Source: Sinotaia quadrata (Eukaryota > Mollusca > Gastropoda > Architaenioglossa > Viviparidae). From it: 64,000 nucleotides of DNA. The stretch covers positions 96,096,875-96,160,874 of the forward strand of contig CM054179.1 in NCBI GenBank assembly GCA_028829895.1, read 5' to 3'. Each line of letters starts with the position of its first letter. Position 1 is the stretch's first letter. This document shows, piece by piece, positions 1 to 12,893 of this stretch. Under the pieces are notes generated by a model that saw nothing but the letters and a program-made list of their open reading frames with translations, was not told the origin of the DNA and searched no databases. The position numbers and the translations under genes are program-made.

Positions 1-1066
1 ATTCCTAGACCCCAGCAGCTGAAATTTTCAGTCGTTCTCCAGAGCTACCCAAGCAGCGAATTATATTTTTTAAATAAAATATCTACCACTCTCATTCGTC
101 TTTTCGACGTGCGCAAATTGTCCCACGTGATCCGTCAGCAGGGAACGGACGGCGTGATTTCCCCTGGGGAGCGCCATTGGTCAAAGGGGCCGACCCTTAA
201 AGAGCGCTCCAACAACCTGCACCTAAAATTGTCAGTATCAATCAGTGTTTACTTAGTCTCGTCATATAAGTGACCTGTGATATTTTCTTATTTATGTATT
301 TATTGCTTTATTATATAACTTTAAAAAAAAAACAACACAGTACTTATCAAAGATTAATTTTCTGCTTTAGCGCACAATTGCTTCATGATTTCCGGTCTAA
401 TTGATTAGTATTCATTGTTTAATATGGTTTCTTGGTTTCTGGGTACTTGCTAATTGACGTGTTTTCACGATACAGTGAGTACTCTGGTGAGCACTGCTCA
501 GTGTTTGATAACGCACCTGGGTGATGACATACCAAAACCAACGCAAGCATTGGTCCAATATATGTATTGAAATTTATCACCAAAAGATAATTTGATTAAA
601 CTCCAGGCGGTTTTTTTGAACATTTCTCTTATGGCAGGGTATATATTTCAAGATTTCAGAAGGAAAAAAACCAAAATGATGAAACTCAGCAATAGTCTCC
701 CTTTCTGTTGGAGACAGTTGTGCCTTATTCGTGCTTGCCTCTTAGTGCCAACATTGTGATACAGATCATGTATCAAGTTCAGTGTCTTTAGCGCAGTTCA
801 AGCATCACGTGACAAGATATATCGATACAGGCATTATTGTTAGTACCACACCTGTCTTTTTGCGAAGGTATTCATTCCTGAATTCGAAACTTTATTGCCG
901 ATAAGAGTGCTCATGTCTAATGCAGTGGTGTCACTTTTCAATAGGATTACTGCGAAGATTAATAAATACATGAAGCTTAACGAACTAATTGAGCAAACTC
1001 AAGTTCAAAGGTAGAAAACAGAACAAGAACGCCAAAATAGTTATCAGGATGGGAGTATGGTAACAC
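1..1066. other. Non-repetitive flank, no gene seen
   Basis: Unique-looking sequence. Positions about 110-225 are GC-richer than the rest, with several CpGs, a CACGTG at 124-129 and an inverted CCAAT box (CCATTGGTCAAAG) near 174. That is compatible with a small regulatory segment, but no TATA box plus reading frame supports a promoter call. The remainder is AT-rich with no reading frame worth naming. Confidence 0.4.
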
Positions 1067-1474
1067 ATTATAAATAGCAAGAAGGACTTTGGCAACGCAC
1101 ATTATAGTTAGCAACATCGATTTTGACAACGCACACTGTAGTTAGCAACATGGATTTTGACAACGCACATTATAGTTAACAACATGGATTTTGATAACAC
1201 ACATTATAGTTAGCAACATGGATTTTGACAACGCACATTATAGTTAACAACATGGATTTTGATAACACACATTATAGTTAGCAACATGGATTTTGACAAC
1301 GCACATTAGAATTAATAGTATGAAATATGGCAATGCACATTATAGTTAGCAACATGGATTATAACACCACACATTTATTAGCAACTTAGAACACAATTGC
1401 ACATATTATAGTGAGCAGCATGGGATATGACAACACACTTTATAGCTAGCAAAATGAACAATAATAACACAAAA
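1067..1474. repeat. 34-bp minisatellite, about 12 copies
   Basis: The unit starts ATTATAGTTAGCAACATGGA and recurs exactly 34 bp apart at 1101, 1135, 1169, 1203, 1237, 1271 and 1305. The central copies are nearly identical. Copies after about 1305 carry increasing substitutions, and the array fades out near 1474. Confidence 0.95.
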
Positions 1475-2024
1475 TGAGCTTTTCTCTGTTGATATAAAGT
1501 TCACGCAACACGCGCAGTTGCAAAGTGTAAGATCATGTATTATTCAGCAGCCAGTTTAGGAACTGACTCACTTCATCAATACAAAATCATTTATTGGAAT
1601 AATTAGATACAGCATTGTGCTCTTTAGCTCAGTCTGCTACGTGCAAATATTTACATTACTAACTCAAACTACTTCTACAGGCATTGCTATGTTTTGACTT
1701 CTAAGTAATGGATGTTTGCTTTCAGAGCACACTACTTACTATACAGTTTTTGAGACTGCCCCCTTTTTACCCGCTAGTGCCCAATTTACTGATGTACTTT
1801 AACTGCATTTCTCGAGAGACAATTTATTGATATGGTTTCAATCTTATCGATTCTTACATTTTAAAAGAAAGCGTCTCAGTACTTGCTTTGTGCAAGCGAT
1901 CTATATTTTCTGTTTCCTGCTTCGAGTATCCGATTGCCGGAAAGCATGTGCTTGTAGGTTTTATACTGTATCCAGCAGCAAAGTGCTAATGTCATATATT
2001 TTATATAAATATATTCCCTTGTAA
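1475..2024. other. Unique AT-rich interval
   Basis: I see no repeat, RNA gene or convincing exon. A 65-codon frame at 1827-2024 has no recognisable features. Confidence 0.4.
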
Positions 2025-2535
2025 TACTCATATGCCTCTCGTTGTAATAATGTCTCCATGTATAAATGTGGTTCTCGTTGTTATAATATTTCCCTAAGCT
2101 ATTATCTCATTTTGATAATGTATCCGACTTCAGGGTACAAATGTGGTTCTCATTGTTTTTATAACGTTCCCCTACAAGCGTGAACCTCACGTTGTGATAA
2201 TGTATCAGACAACAGGGTGCAAATGTGGTTCTCATTGTATAATGTTTTCCTTAAGGGGTCTGTGCCTCTCGTTGTAATAATGCCTCGAACTACTAGGTAT
2301 GAATATGGGTGTCATTGTTATAACGGTTCCCCTACAGGTGTGTCTCCCATTGTGATAATTTGTCAGCCTGCAGGGTATAGTGTGGATCTCATCTATAGTG
2401 TCTCTCATTGTGATAATTTGTCAGCCTGCAGGGTATAGTGTGGATCTCATCTATAGTGTCTCCCATTGTGATAATTTGTCAGCCTGCAGGGGATAGTGTG
2501 GATCTCATCTATAGTGTCTCCCTTCAGACGTTTTT
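2025..2535. repeat. 58-bp minisatellite with degenerate 5' part
   Basis: From 2340 onward three copies of a 58-bp unit (containing GATAATTTGTCAGCCTGCAG) start at 2340, 2398 and 2456, with a partial one from 2514. From 2025 to 2340 related but decayed blocks share the CTCGTTGTAATAATG and AATGTGGTTCTC motifs, so the homogeneous copies look like a recent expansion at the edge of an older array. Confidence 0.85.
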
Positions 2536-2801
2536 TGCATCTCAACATAATAACTGTCCGCCTAACAGTCGTATGCATCGAAAGTTTAATCGTATGATAT
2601 CCCTTCTTAGTAAATATGCTTATATAACTGTAATTATGAATCCACTTAAGTGGAAACTTAATGTTTCCAAACCGTACATTTTCCCCATAGATTCCAATGC
2701 CTCGGAATGTGATAACAAACCCACATATTCCATTGTCTCTAGATCTGATAAGGAATCCATGTATAAATTTTGAACGTTATTTCTACATTAAATATATATA
2801 T

Positions 2802-2921
<120 letters not shown>

Positions 2922-2957
2922 TTTGATGCTGTGTACACCTATGATGTGCATGAGATC

Positions 2958-3200
2958 TTAGAATTTAGCATTTTGTTCACACACCAGACACATCTGATCT
3001 TAGAGTTTAATGTTTTGTCTACACATCAGACACACGTGGCCCAGGAGTTGAATGTTTTGTCCAGACACCACACACACGTGGCCCTGGAGTTGAATGTTTT
3101 GTCCACACACCAGACACACGTGGCCCTGGAGTTGAATGTTATGTCCACACACCAGGCACACGTGGTGGCCGTGGAATTTAATAGTTGGTCCATCGACCAC
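2958..3200. repeat. 42-bp minisatellite, about 5.5 copies
   Basis: The unit contains CACACACCAGACACACGTGG and recurs every 42 bp. Because 42 is a multiple of three, it leaves a 14-residue periodic open frame, which is a side effect of unit length. Four copies keep a CACGTG E-box (3033, 3075, 3117, 3158). The array begins about 40 bp after the (GA)n tract. Confidence 0.93.
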
Positions 3201-4600
3201 GTTCACATGAGCAGCTCAGTTTAATAGATAACATCGGATAAGTCAGTCTCTCGTTCAGAGATCTATTTTTAACCTAGCATTGTGATTTCCTGATTCTTTA
3301 ATTACCTCGTTGCTGCCAGGAACTGTTTTGTGTCTCTCAGCCTGAGGCATGTTTCCATCCAGCGCCCCTTGTTGTCTTGAATATTGATGACCTCATACGC
3401 TGGCTTCGAGACCAATCTGTTTTCTGGGACCGGATATCAGCTTGTGTGCATTGCCATTATACTTGGTTTTAATAAATATAATGCCGTTGTATGTGTATTC
3501 GTGTAATCGCGATCTGGCGGGTCTGTTTCATATTTATTCGATATCTGCAACGACTTTCGCTGTCCACTGGGTCAAGGACATGCCAGTGACTTGTGTGATT
3601 TACTCTTCAATTAGTGTATTCAAGAAGGCACAACACTTCGACCTTGTTCATTACATAGCGAGTGATCTGTCCGTGCGTTGTTCTTCAGGAACGGTAGCAC
3701 TATCTGTAGCAGTTCTTTTCCATACTCGAAACTTCTCCCCAAATTCTATTAATAGTCCAAGAATCCGAGCCGTGTTTGATTGTCATAATGGCACATTATG
3801 GCTTTCAGTTCTCAGATACTGCCATTTCAAACTGTCTTTTTATTTATATATTGATAGTATTATGCTGTTAAGTGAATGCCGGGTGTAATTCGATATTTAA
3901 TACTCTTTCCTTGTTGCCTAATCAAAGCTACTATTCCTTTAGTTTGGTAGTTTTATTCTTGCCGATATGCTGTTGTTGCTGACGCTTTTATTAGCGCACT
4001 TGTTTTGCTGAGTGACAGGTTGATGTTCTTGGAATTGCAATTTTTACTGAGACCTTTCTTCAAACAGTGCTTCTTTCTGTGATCTTTTATCAAGGCCCTT
4101 TAGGGAATAGAGATATATCAGAAGGAAATGTAAAGCCGCAGAGGGCTTCCGGAAGTACAGATTTCACTGAGTTGAAAGTTTGGAGATAAATGTTTTTCTT
4201 CTTTGTTAAATAAGAGTAATAAAAAATAAAGTTACTGCGATGACGTCACGATAACGTGTATTACACTTATTTGAACTGCATTATTTTCTACTGAAGAGTG
4301 CTTTTGTTTGTTTGTTTGTTTTCAAAATCACTTTGATCGGTAGCTCTACGATTCATGCCCTTACACCCAAGCTAAACACTGATTACCCAGACGCTGGGAA
4401 ACAGATGTCTGCGAATAGGTGAACTCTACAACATATGTCTTCAGCCAATGTCCTTAGTATTTGAACTGTACAACAGTTCAGGGCCACGTGTGCCAGGTGT
4501 GTGGACAAAACAGTTGCGAACCAATGTCTGGCATCAACAAAGCTGAACAACAAATCTTGAACAGATGATGTCTTCCACTAGTTGAACTTTTGAGTTGAAC
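3201..4600. other. Unique interval, no gene recognised
   Basis: It contains a 148-codon open stretch (3442-3888, +) with no signal peptide, domain or splice context I can recognise. The segment 3300-3420 is GC-richer. A full CRE (TGACGTCA) lies at 4241-4248 and a CACGTG at 4485-4490. The last 100-150 bp grade into the following degenerate array. Confidence 0.4.
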
Positions 4601-4930
4601 ACCCTGTCCTGGCACCAATTTAAATTACACAAACTGTTATAAACCACTATCTGACACCAGTTCACATTGCTCAAACTGTCTTGAAGCAATTTTTAACACC
4701 AGTTTAACTGTCCTGAATCAACATCTGACACCAGATTAAATTACGCAAACTGCCCTGGACCAATATCTGGCACCAGTTTAATTGCTCACATTGTCTTGAA
4801 GCAATATCTGGCACCAGTTTAAATTGCTTACATTGTCTTGAAGCTATATATGGCACCAGTTTAAATTGCTCGCATTGTCTTGAAGCAATATCTGACACCA
4901 GTTTAAATATGCACAAGTTATCTGGAGCCA
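4601..4930. repeat. 42-bp minisatellite, partly degenerate
   Basis: The unit contains CAATATCTGGCACCAGTTTA. Clean copies start at 4802, 4844 and 4886, 42 bp apart. The 5' copies (4601-4800) are recognisable but diverged. The multiple-of-three unit length explains an open frame on the minus strand. Confidence 0.85.
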
Positions 4931-4973
4931 ATGTGAGAAATTTGAAACGCGGGTAAATGATATGACAATTGTC

Positions 4974-5362
4974 TTCTATCGTGATACATCGTTCACTATA
5001 ACTTGTATTGTGATGCATCGTTCACTGTAACTTCTATCGTGATACATCGTTCACTGGAACTTCTATCGTGATACATCGTTCACTGTAACTTGTATTGTGA
5101 TACATCGTTCACTGGAACTTCTATCGTGATACATCGTTCACAAGAACTTTGTGCACTGTAACTTGTATTGTGATACATCGTTCACTGTAACTTGTATTGT
5201 GATACATCGTTCACTGTAACTTGTATTGTGATACATCGTTCACTGGAACTTGTATTGTGATACATCGTTCACTGGAACTTCTATCGTGATACATCGTTCA
5301 CTGTAACCTGTATTGGGATACATCGTTCACTGGAACTTCTATCGTGATACATCGTTCACTGT
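4974..5362. repeat. 29-bp minisatellite, about 13 copies
   Basis: The unit starts TTCACTGTAACTTGTATTGT and ends in GATACATCG. Spacing is 29 bp (for example 5050 and 5079). Two unit types alternate irregularly, one with TGTAACTTGTATTG and one with TGGAACTTCTATCG. One copy near 5140 carries an insertion. Confidence 0.95.
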
Positions 5363-5889
5363 TTAGCCTTGTATCAAGTCATGTTTCATGAAGATTATTG
5401 GTCAGGCGAGTGCTTTTCAGGGCACAAAATCGCGAGATTTACTTCACTGATATTTTTATCTGTATATTATCACGAGATTTTGTCTGCTTATTGTCCATCG
5501 CATGCAGTTGAACGCGAAATTATCAGGCGTTGTCTCCCCTTTGCCCCGAATGTCAAGCGTTCCGAACGAAGGGGAGCCTGAAACAATAGAATCTCTCTCC
5601 TGGCAGAAATCAAAACAGGAAAAATCGCTTCACTGAAACACATCAAGGGTATCGCGATATCTGACAGCCAACAGATAAAATAACTTTTGGTAATAGGAAT
5701 CGCAAAGATCTTGAAATATCACGTTACGAAAATTGTTTAAAAAGTGAAACGAAAGCAAACTTATAAAAAAAATAAAAGGCGTACCGGCGTTATCGAGATT
5801 TTTTGTTTCCTAAAAAGCTCTTGCATATGAGAAAGAAACAAACCATGTATATAATCTTGTATTTACTTTTTCTTTTAGGCACATATGTA
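5363..5889. other. Unique interval, no gene recognised
   Basis: A 70-codon frame at 5369-5581 is not recognisable. Complementary 8-bp arms (CTCCCCTT and AAGGGGAG) lie about 30 bp apart near 5535-5577, a weak hairpin only. Confidence 0.35.
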
Positions 5890-5908
5890 TGGATGATGAT
5901 GATGATGT

Positions 5909-5942
<34 letters not shown>

Positions 5943-5953
5943 GGTGGTGGATG
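5890..5953. repeat. (GAT)n-(GGT)n trinucleotide tract
   Basis: ATGATG repeats merge directly into GGTGGT repeats. The minus-strand reading is a Ser/Pro low-complexity run. Confidence 0.95.
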
Positions 5954-8900
5954 ACGGGCAAATAAGTTAGTTCTGGGCACTTTATTTTTTTTTATTCGTG
6001 ACGTCTTTACTGTCAAACCTGAGCTTGCACAAAACATACGCCACAACTTGAAGGATTAAAAATTAAATAATGAACTATTTATCGGTAAGTTAATCAGCTA
6101 TCCATTTATACATTATTGATAAAATTAAAGTATTTGGTGGATTCCAAGATACACCAACCATTGAAGCATGCTATGCCTACGTGGAACCTGTATAATGACG
6201 GACAGTGACATATAGTCCTGCCGCTCGAAGACACCAACTGGCGGAGCTGAGGCCTCTTCAGGGGGGCAATTGCTGCAGATTGCTCGTATAGACTATTTAT
6301 TTGATCTTCTCCACAACAAGTTAAGAATTATATAATAATTGAGGCCGTTTAAAGCAATATTTTTTTTTTTAGTTCTCTTGTTAATTCTGACATACACAAC
6401 AGATTGCAACTAACAACGATGAACTTGCAGACTTCTCTATGGAATTTTTCGGAAAGTTGGGGAAGAGGGTTTTGTGAGGGTTGGAGTATTGCTAGTGCAA
6501 CGAAACATGAGATTAGCCAGTGGCGCGTGCATGTTTGTTAACGGTAATTGTAGAAATCCCAATGGATACAATAACATGTGCGCCATCGAGAAGGTAAAAA
6601 TTAGGGCTCCCTAAGACCCTTAATACGGCTCCCGGTAGGGAACCTGGTGCGTGACCAGCTTGGTTCGGAACAGGCTGTTCATTTTTAATTACCCGCGTCA
6701 TGAAAAGCCCGCATGTTCATGAGCCTTGCTTGCATTAAGATTTTACAGTAAACAGAATCATTAATAACAACTTGAACACTATTCTCAGGGCTCTTAAACT
6801 TGGATAACTGATCTAGGTATGTCAATAAATGTTACATGTTACTTATTACTAGCGTTACATTTTATAAGCGTTGCACTATATAAACAAGCAAGTGGAGCCG
6901 ATTTTGATAAGATGGCACAAGCAGGGTATGCAAGGTCTTGTAGACACATATCGTGACTGATAGAGACTCGCTGTCTGACACAGTTTGGGTAAACAATTTA
7001 TGACGTAACTCCTTTACGAAAGTTATATACCTGGTGCAGTTGTAGCTAGATAACAGACGCAGTCAAGCTCTAAATGGCTGCTATAGACAAGTTAATTAGC
7101 AAGTGTAGCTATTGCATGTAGACGACTGTGATACAGTGTGCCCAAATCACTGGTTCTGTCAGATTAAGTAACAGCCAACGACAACGTAAATAACTTGTAG
7201 GCAAGTTGGAACCCCAAACAGAAGACTGGAACCGATTGACTCGGAAGAAGCATGTGGTTTTCAGTACTAAACTACTCTGGTAAGAAGATCGAGAATGCGT
7301 TCGTGTTGAGATAGCAATGTCGCTTTACTAATACCTCGAAGCAGAAACTGACAAAGGGAGACGATGTATAACACAAAGTAATATTACTTAGTGCTCCTTT
7401 TATCTTTGTTTTCGTTCGTTCTAAAAGCAAACATTAGTTTCATTAAATATTATGACTACCTCTTCAGGTATCTTCCATGTGCAACGTGTCTTGCATGATT
7501 ACCTGGAATTTGTCTGGTAGCGAAGCAATCTAATTTTACCCGCTTGTGGCCAATTTAAAAAGCGGCTGCATATTATGGCATCAATGCATTTGCATGTTTT
7601 CTGTTTTTATTTTTCTTTTATATTCTTATTTGTCTTTGCATGTTTCTTTGCTTGTCACATAGATGCACGCGCTTGCTTTGTTCTCACACGCTGAATTTGA
7701 AAATTTCTAACCTTGCATATCTATTTGCTGTGGTGCTTTCTATTCTTCTATTTGTTTTTTAATTTCCGTCCAGCTTTGCTCTCTAAATTTTCTAAATACA
7801 AACACGCGTGATTCGATAAGTACATTTAAATAAAAGTAGTTGGCTGCAAATTTCGTGCAAATGCAGAATGTGTGTTCTTTGCAACCGGGTTTTCTACCAT
7901 CTGTCGTCAGTCAGTCCGTGTCTGCCTGGCTGGAGACGCTGTAATTTGTATTGCAACTTTCGGCCAACCAAGTCTGGCATTACGTGCAAGTTATAATTTC
8001 TTCTATACTTGGCGTAGTTTTGCTGTGTGATTTACACCTACCCTGTGTTTGACATACCAAATTATTTCCATCGATAGGCTTTATTACCAATCGAGTCAAA
8101 ACCTGAGCACGGCTCAAATCTACACTCCTGACTGCGTGGGTGTGAAGGATGAACTGGCGTAGTATTATTGTTTATTGCTAGCTCGTCTCACCTTTACTGT
8201 CTGTTGTTTAGTGAATACTTTGAGTTTACTGAAGTGTAAGTGCCTTTTCGGAGAATATCTATAGCTTTACGAAAGGCACCGATCTGGAATCTACTGACAG
8301 TTGAGTAAGATGCCGCTTCAGTTCAGTGGGTTTTTTTTTTTGTTTCTTTGTTTTTGCTGTTGTTCACGGTACCAATTATGCTTGCACGTCACACATTTTC
8401 TGAGTTTTTTTCCTCCTGTTGCTTCTGATTCCATTTCATTGAACAGTTTTGAGGGATTCTTTTCGGAGAACACAGTGTTTCTGTTTTTACATCTTGTTTG
8501 TGTCATTTGGTTTCAGCAGCATGGATGTCTGCTTTATCTTGGTGGATGTACAAACAGCTGCAGCGTCTTGTCGTGTATCTCTATGAGTCCCACTTCATTA
8601 CTTCTGTGATTGCTTCTGAGTGGTACATCTGAGATTTGCATCCCAGTGCTTTGATGAATCATGCATTTGTATTCTCGTGGGTTTCCTCTTTTCTCGCGCT
8701 GTGTCTTGTGATTTATTCTGTTCTAGCTAGATCCTGACAGTTCGGGCACATTACAAGATGGTAGAGTACCACATTGACTGGGAAGGACTTAAGGGTAACA
8801 CACAAGATTATATATGGTAGAGTACCAACTTAAAATGTTCCTCAGTTTAGTGGTATGTCAGGAACTTGATTTTCGTTGCTTATAAAAGTTTCCAGTCATT

Positions 8901-9208
8901 GATATTGGGGTAAAGCTTTGAAGTGTTGCGCAGTCTTTTACAATTTCAAAGTCTTAGGTATTCGTGATTTAGGAATTATGTAGGGAATTGTTGGTAAACA
9001 GTCCGGAACAAATATAGATTAATTTCGATGTCAATAGCGACTGTTTTATTTTTATTTTACTTGGAAGCCCTGTACGTTTAGTACACACAGTACTGCAAAG
9101 CAGTTCCTCCTCCTCTTCAACATCATCATCGATCTTATAAACATCATTAACAATGAATCGTCGTCTCAAACTGTGTTTGTATATAGGGTGTGGGGTGTCC
9201 TTGCGTTA

Positions 9209-9209
<1 letters not shown>
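5954..9209. other. Longest repeat-free stretch, no gene recognised
   Basis: About 3.3 kb without tandem arrays. I see no frame with plausible protein composition apart from low-complexity Phe/Ser-rich stretches (8301-8609). The segment 6200-6290 is GC-richer. A short direct repeat (GGTAGAGTACC) occurs near 8760 and 8816. It is probably intronic or intergenic sequence. Confidence 0.4.

Positions 9210-9300
<91 letters not shown>
9210..9300. repeat. (GT)n microsatellite
   Basis: About 45 GT dinucleotides with a single GA interruption near 9240. Confidence 0.97.
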
Positions 9301-9301
<1 letters not shown>

Positions 9302-9730
9302 AATTACATTTAAGTAATGCTAGGAATGGTATGATGCTTTACTTAACATTTGTTTTAATAGTAAAGTTTCTATCGTTGACGTCACAGTACGAATACTTTA
9401 GGTAGAGATTATTAACGCAAATATGCTTCAGAAAATATTTTAAAATAAATAAAGTAAAAATATATATAAAATCAGCATCCCTTGTGAGAATTGCACTCGT
9501 GGTCCAATACACGAGCAATAGTGTGTTGGGGTGCTTTGTTTGAAAACTCTACAATCAAAAATAAACTTGGCAAAATTAATATTTGTTTGAACAATTTGCC
9601 GGAATGATGGATATTAAGTGATGTATTCTAAGTACTATTATGATTCGTAGATCATAGTCGGACAAACTGAGTTTGGGAGAAAATGTGTATTTCAATTTCA
9701 GTACGACTATTATTGATTACTTTTGACTGA
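9301..9730. other. Unique AT-rich interval
   Basis: No gene or repeat seen. A full CRE (TGACGTCA) lies at 9377-9384. Confidence 0.4.
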
Positions 9731-9776
9731 TCGAATGAGTGAGTGAATGAGTGAGTGAGTGAGCGAGTGAATGAGT
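9731..9776. repeat. Short GAGT/GAAT tetranucleotide tract
   Basis: About eleven GAGT-like tetranucleotides with GAAT and GCGA variants. Confidence 0.85.
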
Positions 9777-10669
9777 TTATTGTATGAGTTCTCAGACTCT
9801 ATGAGTGACTTACTACACACTACACGGGCTATAAGAATCGTGCTACGCACTAAATTACACAAACTCCTCTTCCGTGTAACGTCCAATTCAGAGAAGTCTT
9901 AAGAGATGTACGTTACACAAACACGTCACATCTGCCTCAGAACCTTTTAGTGTCGGTCATAGAATTGCCATTAGCAGTCGCCCATGAAAATGCCTTCATC
10001 GCTCAATTATACTATTATTTTTTTTTTTTAGTCCTAAATCAGAAGTCTGTCACAAAATCACTGTTCATATATTCTTGGTTCTGCGCAGACCCCTCAAAGA
10101 CTTTATGTGTTTGCTTGATATTGATTCCATACCGATTAAGAATACTTCAGGCCAACGCTCTGGGCAAGAAAAGCGCGCTATGGGAAGAGTGAAGGTAACC
10201 CATCCACCCACCCTCTAGCTTGACTGTTTAACATACACTTCTTGAGCGAGATCGGGCTTCGGTCACGTTTTATCGCCAGGTTTCAGCGCGCTTGCGTCAT
10301 ATTTCACATAACCCAAATGCCAGAAGGCGTGCGACAGACTTGTCGTTAATCGCTTTGACCACCATAAGCAAACCTGGCATTAAGTCCTCAGCGCTTTTTA
10401 GTGTTACAATACAGTCATACCAGTCTCCACTCTGGAGCCAAGCTGCCACTACATCACCAAGATCAAATGGAAACCATCAGAGGTTAGGTCGAGTTATAGC
10501 TACTAGTGACCGCTATAGCCTGGAGAACTGGTCGATAGTGGATTAAAGCCGCCACAGGTCATGTAAATTCACATGAAGGGAATGAGGAGGAGGGAGTAAC
10601 CTCAAGCGTGAGAAAATATATAAAATCCACAGAAGAGCACTGCTGAGTAAGCTATATGGGCTTTATCAT
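9777..10669. other. Unique interval, no gene recognised
   Basis: Two short frames (9950-10192 and 10292-10546, +) have no recognisable content. The segment 10130-10560 is somewhat GC-richer than its surroundings. Confidence 0.35.
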
Positions 10670-10704
10670 GAGCAAATAATAATAATAATAATAATAATAA
10701 TAAC
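10670..10704. repeat. (AAT)n microsatellite
   Basis: Ten or so AAT/ATA trinucleotides. Confidence 0.95.
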
Positions 10705-10744
10705 GCTATTTTCATGGATCGGTGCTTTGTCAATTTTGTATTAA

Positions 10745-11140
10745 CTCTTTAACATAAGGGAAATTTGTATGGACAGTTTTGCATGGGCACTATAACTTAA
10801 TGGACTGGTGTATGGACAGTTGTGCATGGGCACTTTAACTTAATGGATTGGTGTATAGACAGTTTTGCATGGACACTGTTAATCAATGGAATGGTGTATG
10901 GACAGTTTTGCATGGACACTGTTAATCAATGGAATCGTGTATGGACAGTTTTGCATGGACACTGTTAATTAATGGAATGGTGTAGGACATTTATACATGG
11001 ATAATGTAAGTTAATGGACTTATGTATGGACAGTTATACATGGACACTGTAAATTAATGGAATGGCGTATGGACAGTTATGCATGGACAATGTACGTTAA
11101 TGGACTTAATATAAATTAATCGACTGTTGTATGAACAATT
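10745..11140. repeat. 43-bp minisatellite, about 8-9 copies
   Basis: The unit contains GGACAGTTTTGCATGGACAC followed by TGTTAATCAATGG. Copies at 10857 and 10900 are exactly 43 bp apart. Outer copies are diverged, and sequence beyond 11140 keeps fragments of the unit. Confidence 0.92.
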
Positions 11141-11512
11141 ATTTGTAGACACAATAAACTAATGGGTTGGACATTTACAACTGTGTGCGGACATATATGA
11201 CGAAAGAGAATTGTGTGTGGATAACTAGGTGCACACATTATAGCTACATTGTAATGGCGTATGAACAGTAATGAAAAAAACACATTAACATCTTAGTGAA
11301 AACAAGCATGACCTGTCCTGTTCTGGCACTAAAACTTAATCTGGCAATGATACTTAGGGAATCTTACTGGAATAGAATTAATGAACTAATTACGGACGCG
11401 TGCAGAAATTGCTTATAAACAGTTTCGTACAGATAGATACCTACAGCCACTGAGTATTAAGAGTTGAACTCAATCTATATCGTATCGCTTAAGTGCATGC
11501 AAAGTTTATATT
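11141..11512. repeat. Decayed continuation of the 43-bp array
   Basis: Scattered motifs such as TGTGTGCGGACAT, GTGTGTGGATAA and GGCGTATGAACAGTAATG resemble the preceding unit, but the period is no longer constant. I read this as an eroded part of the same field. Confidence 0.5.
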
Positions 11513-12107
11513 GACACAGTAAATGTAATGTAATCGTGTGGACGCAGTAAATGTCATGTAATCGTGTGGACACAATAAATGTCATGTAATCGTGTGGACA
11601 CAATAAATGTCATGTAATCGTGTGGACACAGTAAATGTAATGTAATCGTGTGGACGCAGTAAATGTCATGTAATCGTGTGGACACAATAAATGTCATGTA
11701 ATCGTGTGGACACAATAAATGTCAGGTAATCGTGTGGACACAATAAATGTTATGTAATCGTGTGGACACAATAAATGTCATGTAATCGTGTGGACACAGT
11801 AAATGTCATGTAATCGTGTGGACACAATAAATGTCATGTAATCGTGTGGACACAGTAAATGTCATGTAATCGTGTGGACACAGTAAATGTCATGTAATCG
11901 TGTGGACACAGTAAATGTCATGTAATCGTGTGGACACAGTAAATGTCATGTAATCGTGTGGACATAATAAATGTCATGTAATCGTGTGGACACAATAAAT
12001 GTTATGTAATCGTGTGGACACAATAAATGTCAGGTAACCGTGTGGACATAATAAATGTCAGGTAATCGTGTGGACACAGTAAATGTCATGTAATCGTGTG
12101 GACACAC
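11513..12107. repeat. 28-bp minisatellite, about 21 copies
   Basis: The unit contains AAATGTCATGTAATCGTGTG and GACACA, with a strict 28-bp period (for example 11521 and 11549). Copies differ at a few fixed sites (CACAGT or CACAAT; GTCATG, GTAATG or GTCAGG). It sits inside the degenerate 10.7-12.5 kb field and shares its TAAT...GTGTGGACA core, so it is probably a homogenised shortened derivative. Confidence 0.97.
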
Positions 12108-12540
12108 TTGTTTACAATACTATAATCTCATAGAATAGTGTGGGCAGTAGTTTAAGGTCACTAATACAGAGGAATAGAGAACATTCATATTTGAACATTA
12201 TAAATTCATTTAATAGTGCGTTCTGTTGTGTACATACATAATAGCAGTACGAACAGTTGCGTGCGGATATCGTGTGCTCGCTTGTGCATAAACAAACTGT
12301 GACGTAATAAAAATGGAACGAACAGCAAATGCCTAGAGACGCTCTAACTTCATATAATATCGTGGCTATATTATATGGCTATTACAACTTAATTAAATGG
12401 GCAACAGTTGTATAAGAACGCTATAACTTCATGTAACTGTGTGAGCGGCTGTATATAGACATTATTAGTTCATGTAAGAATTAGGGCAGACGTGTCAGTA
12501 ATGGTATGAACAACATTTATATGTGAACAAGGCGTAACCC
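12108..12540. repeat. Degenerate downstream edge of the 10.7-12.5 kb repeat field
   Basis: Recurring but diverged blocks (AACTTCATGTAACTGTGTGAG, taken in pieces, with ACAGTTGTATAAG and CTATAACTTCATG) recall the 43-bp unit at 10.8 kb. No constant period remains. Confidence 0.45.
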
Positions 12541-12734
12541 AAAGGTACTTGAATGGTCAGAACCAGGGACAACAAATGCTTTATTACCCTCTACACGACT
12601 AGCAAGTGAACATGAAGTCTGGCTAATAGAGTGTAAATTACTAATAACTAAATATATAATGTATAGATATTATAATATTAATGACCAGTATCTTGTGGAT
12701 ATTACAGTGATTATGACTGTGGCTGGACATAAAG

Positions 12735-12893
12735 CATAGCTATTATAGTGTTAATGAGTGATTAAATAAACATAAAACATGGTTATTATAGTGTTTATCA
12801 CTGGTTAAATAAACATAAAGCATGGTTATTATAGTGTTAGTGAATGGTTAACAGAACATAAAGCATGGTTATTACAGAGTGTCACAGTCTGAT
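12735..12893. repeat. 43-bp minisatellite, first block of a split family
   Basis: The unit contains GGTTATTATAGTGTTAATGA and GGTTAAATAAACATAAAGC. Copies start at 12781, 12824 and 12867. The same unit reappears at 14,530-14,800. Confidence 0.92.

Noticed and set aside
11513..12107. CRISPR-like array (28-bp direct repeats)
   Set aside because: The repeats are head to tail with no unique spacers, and the context is eukaryotic. The same holds for the 29-bp arrays at 4,974 and 24,418.
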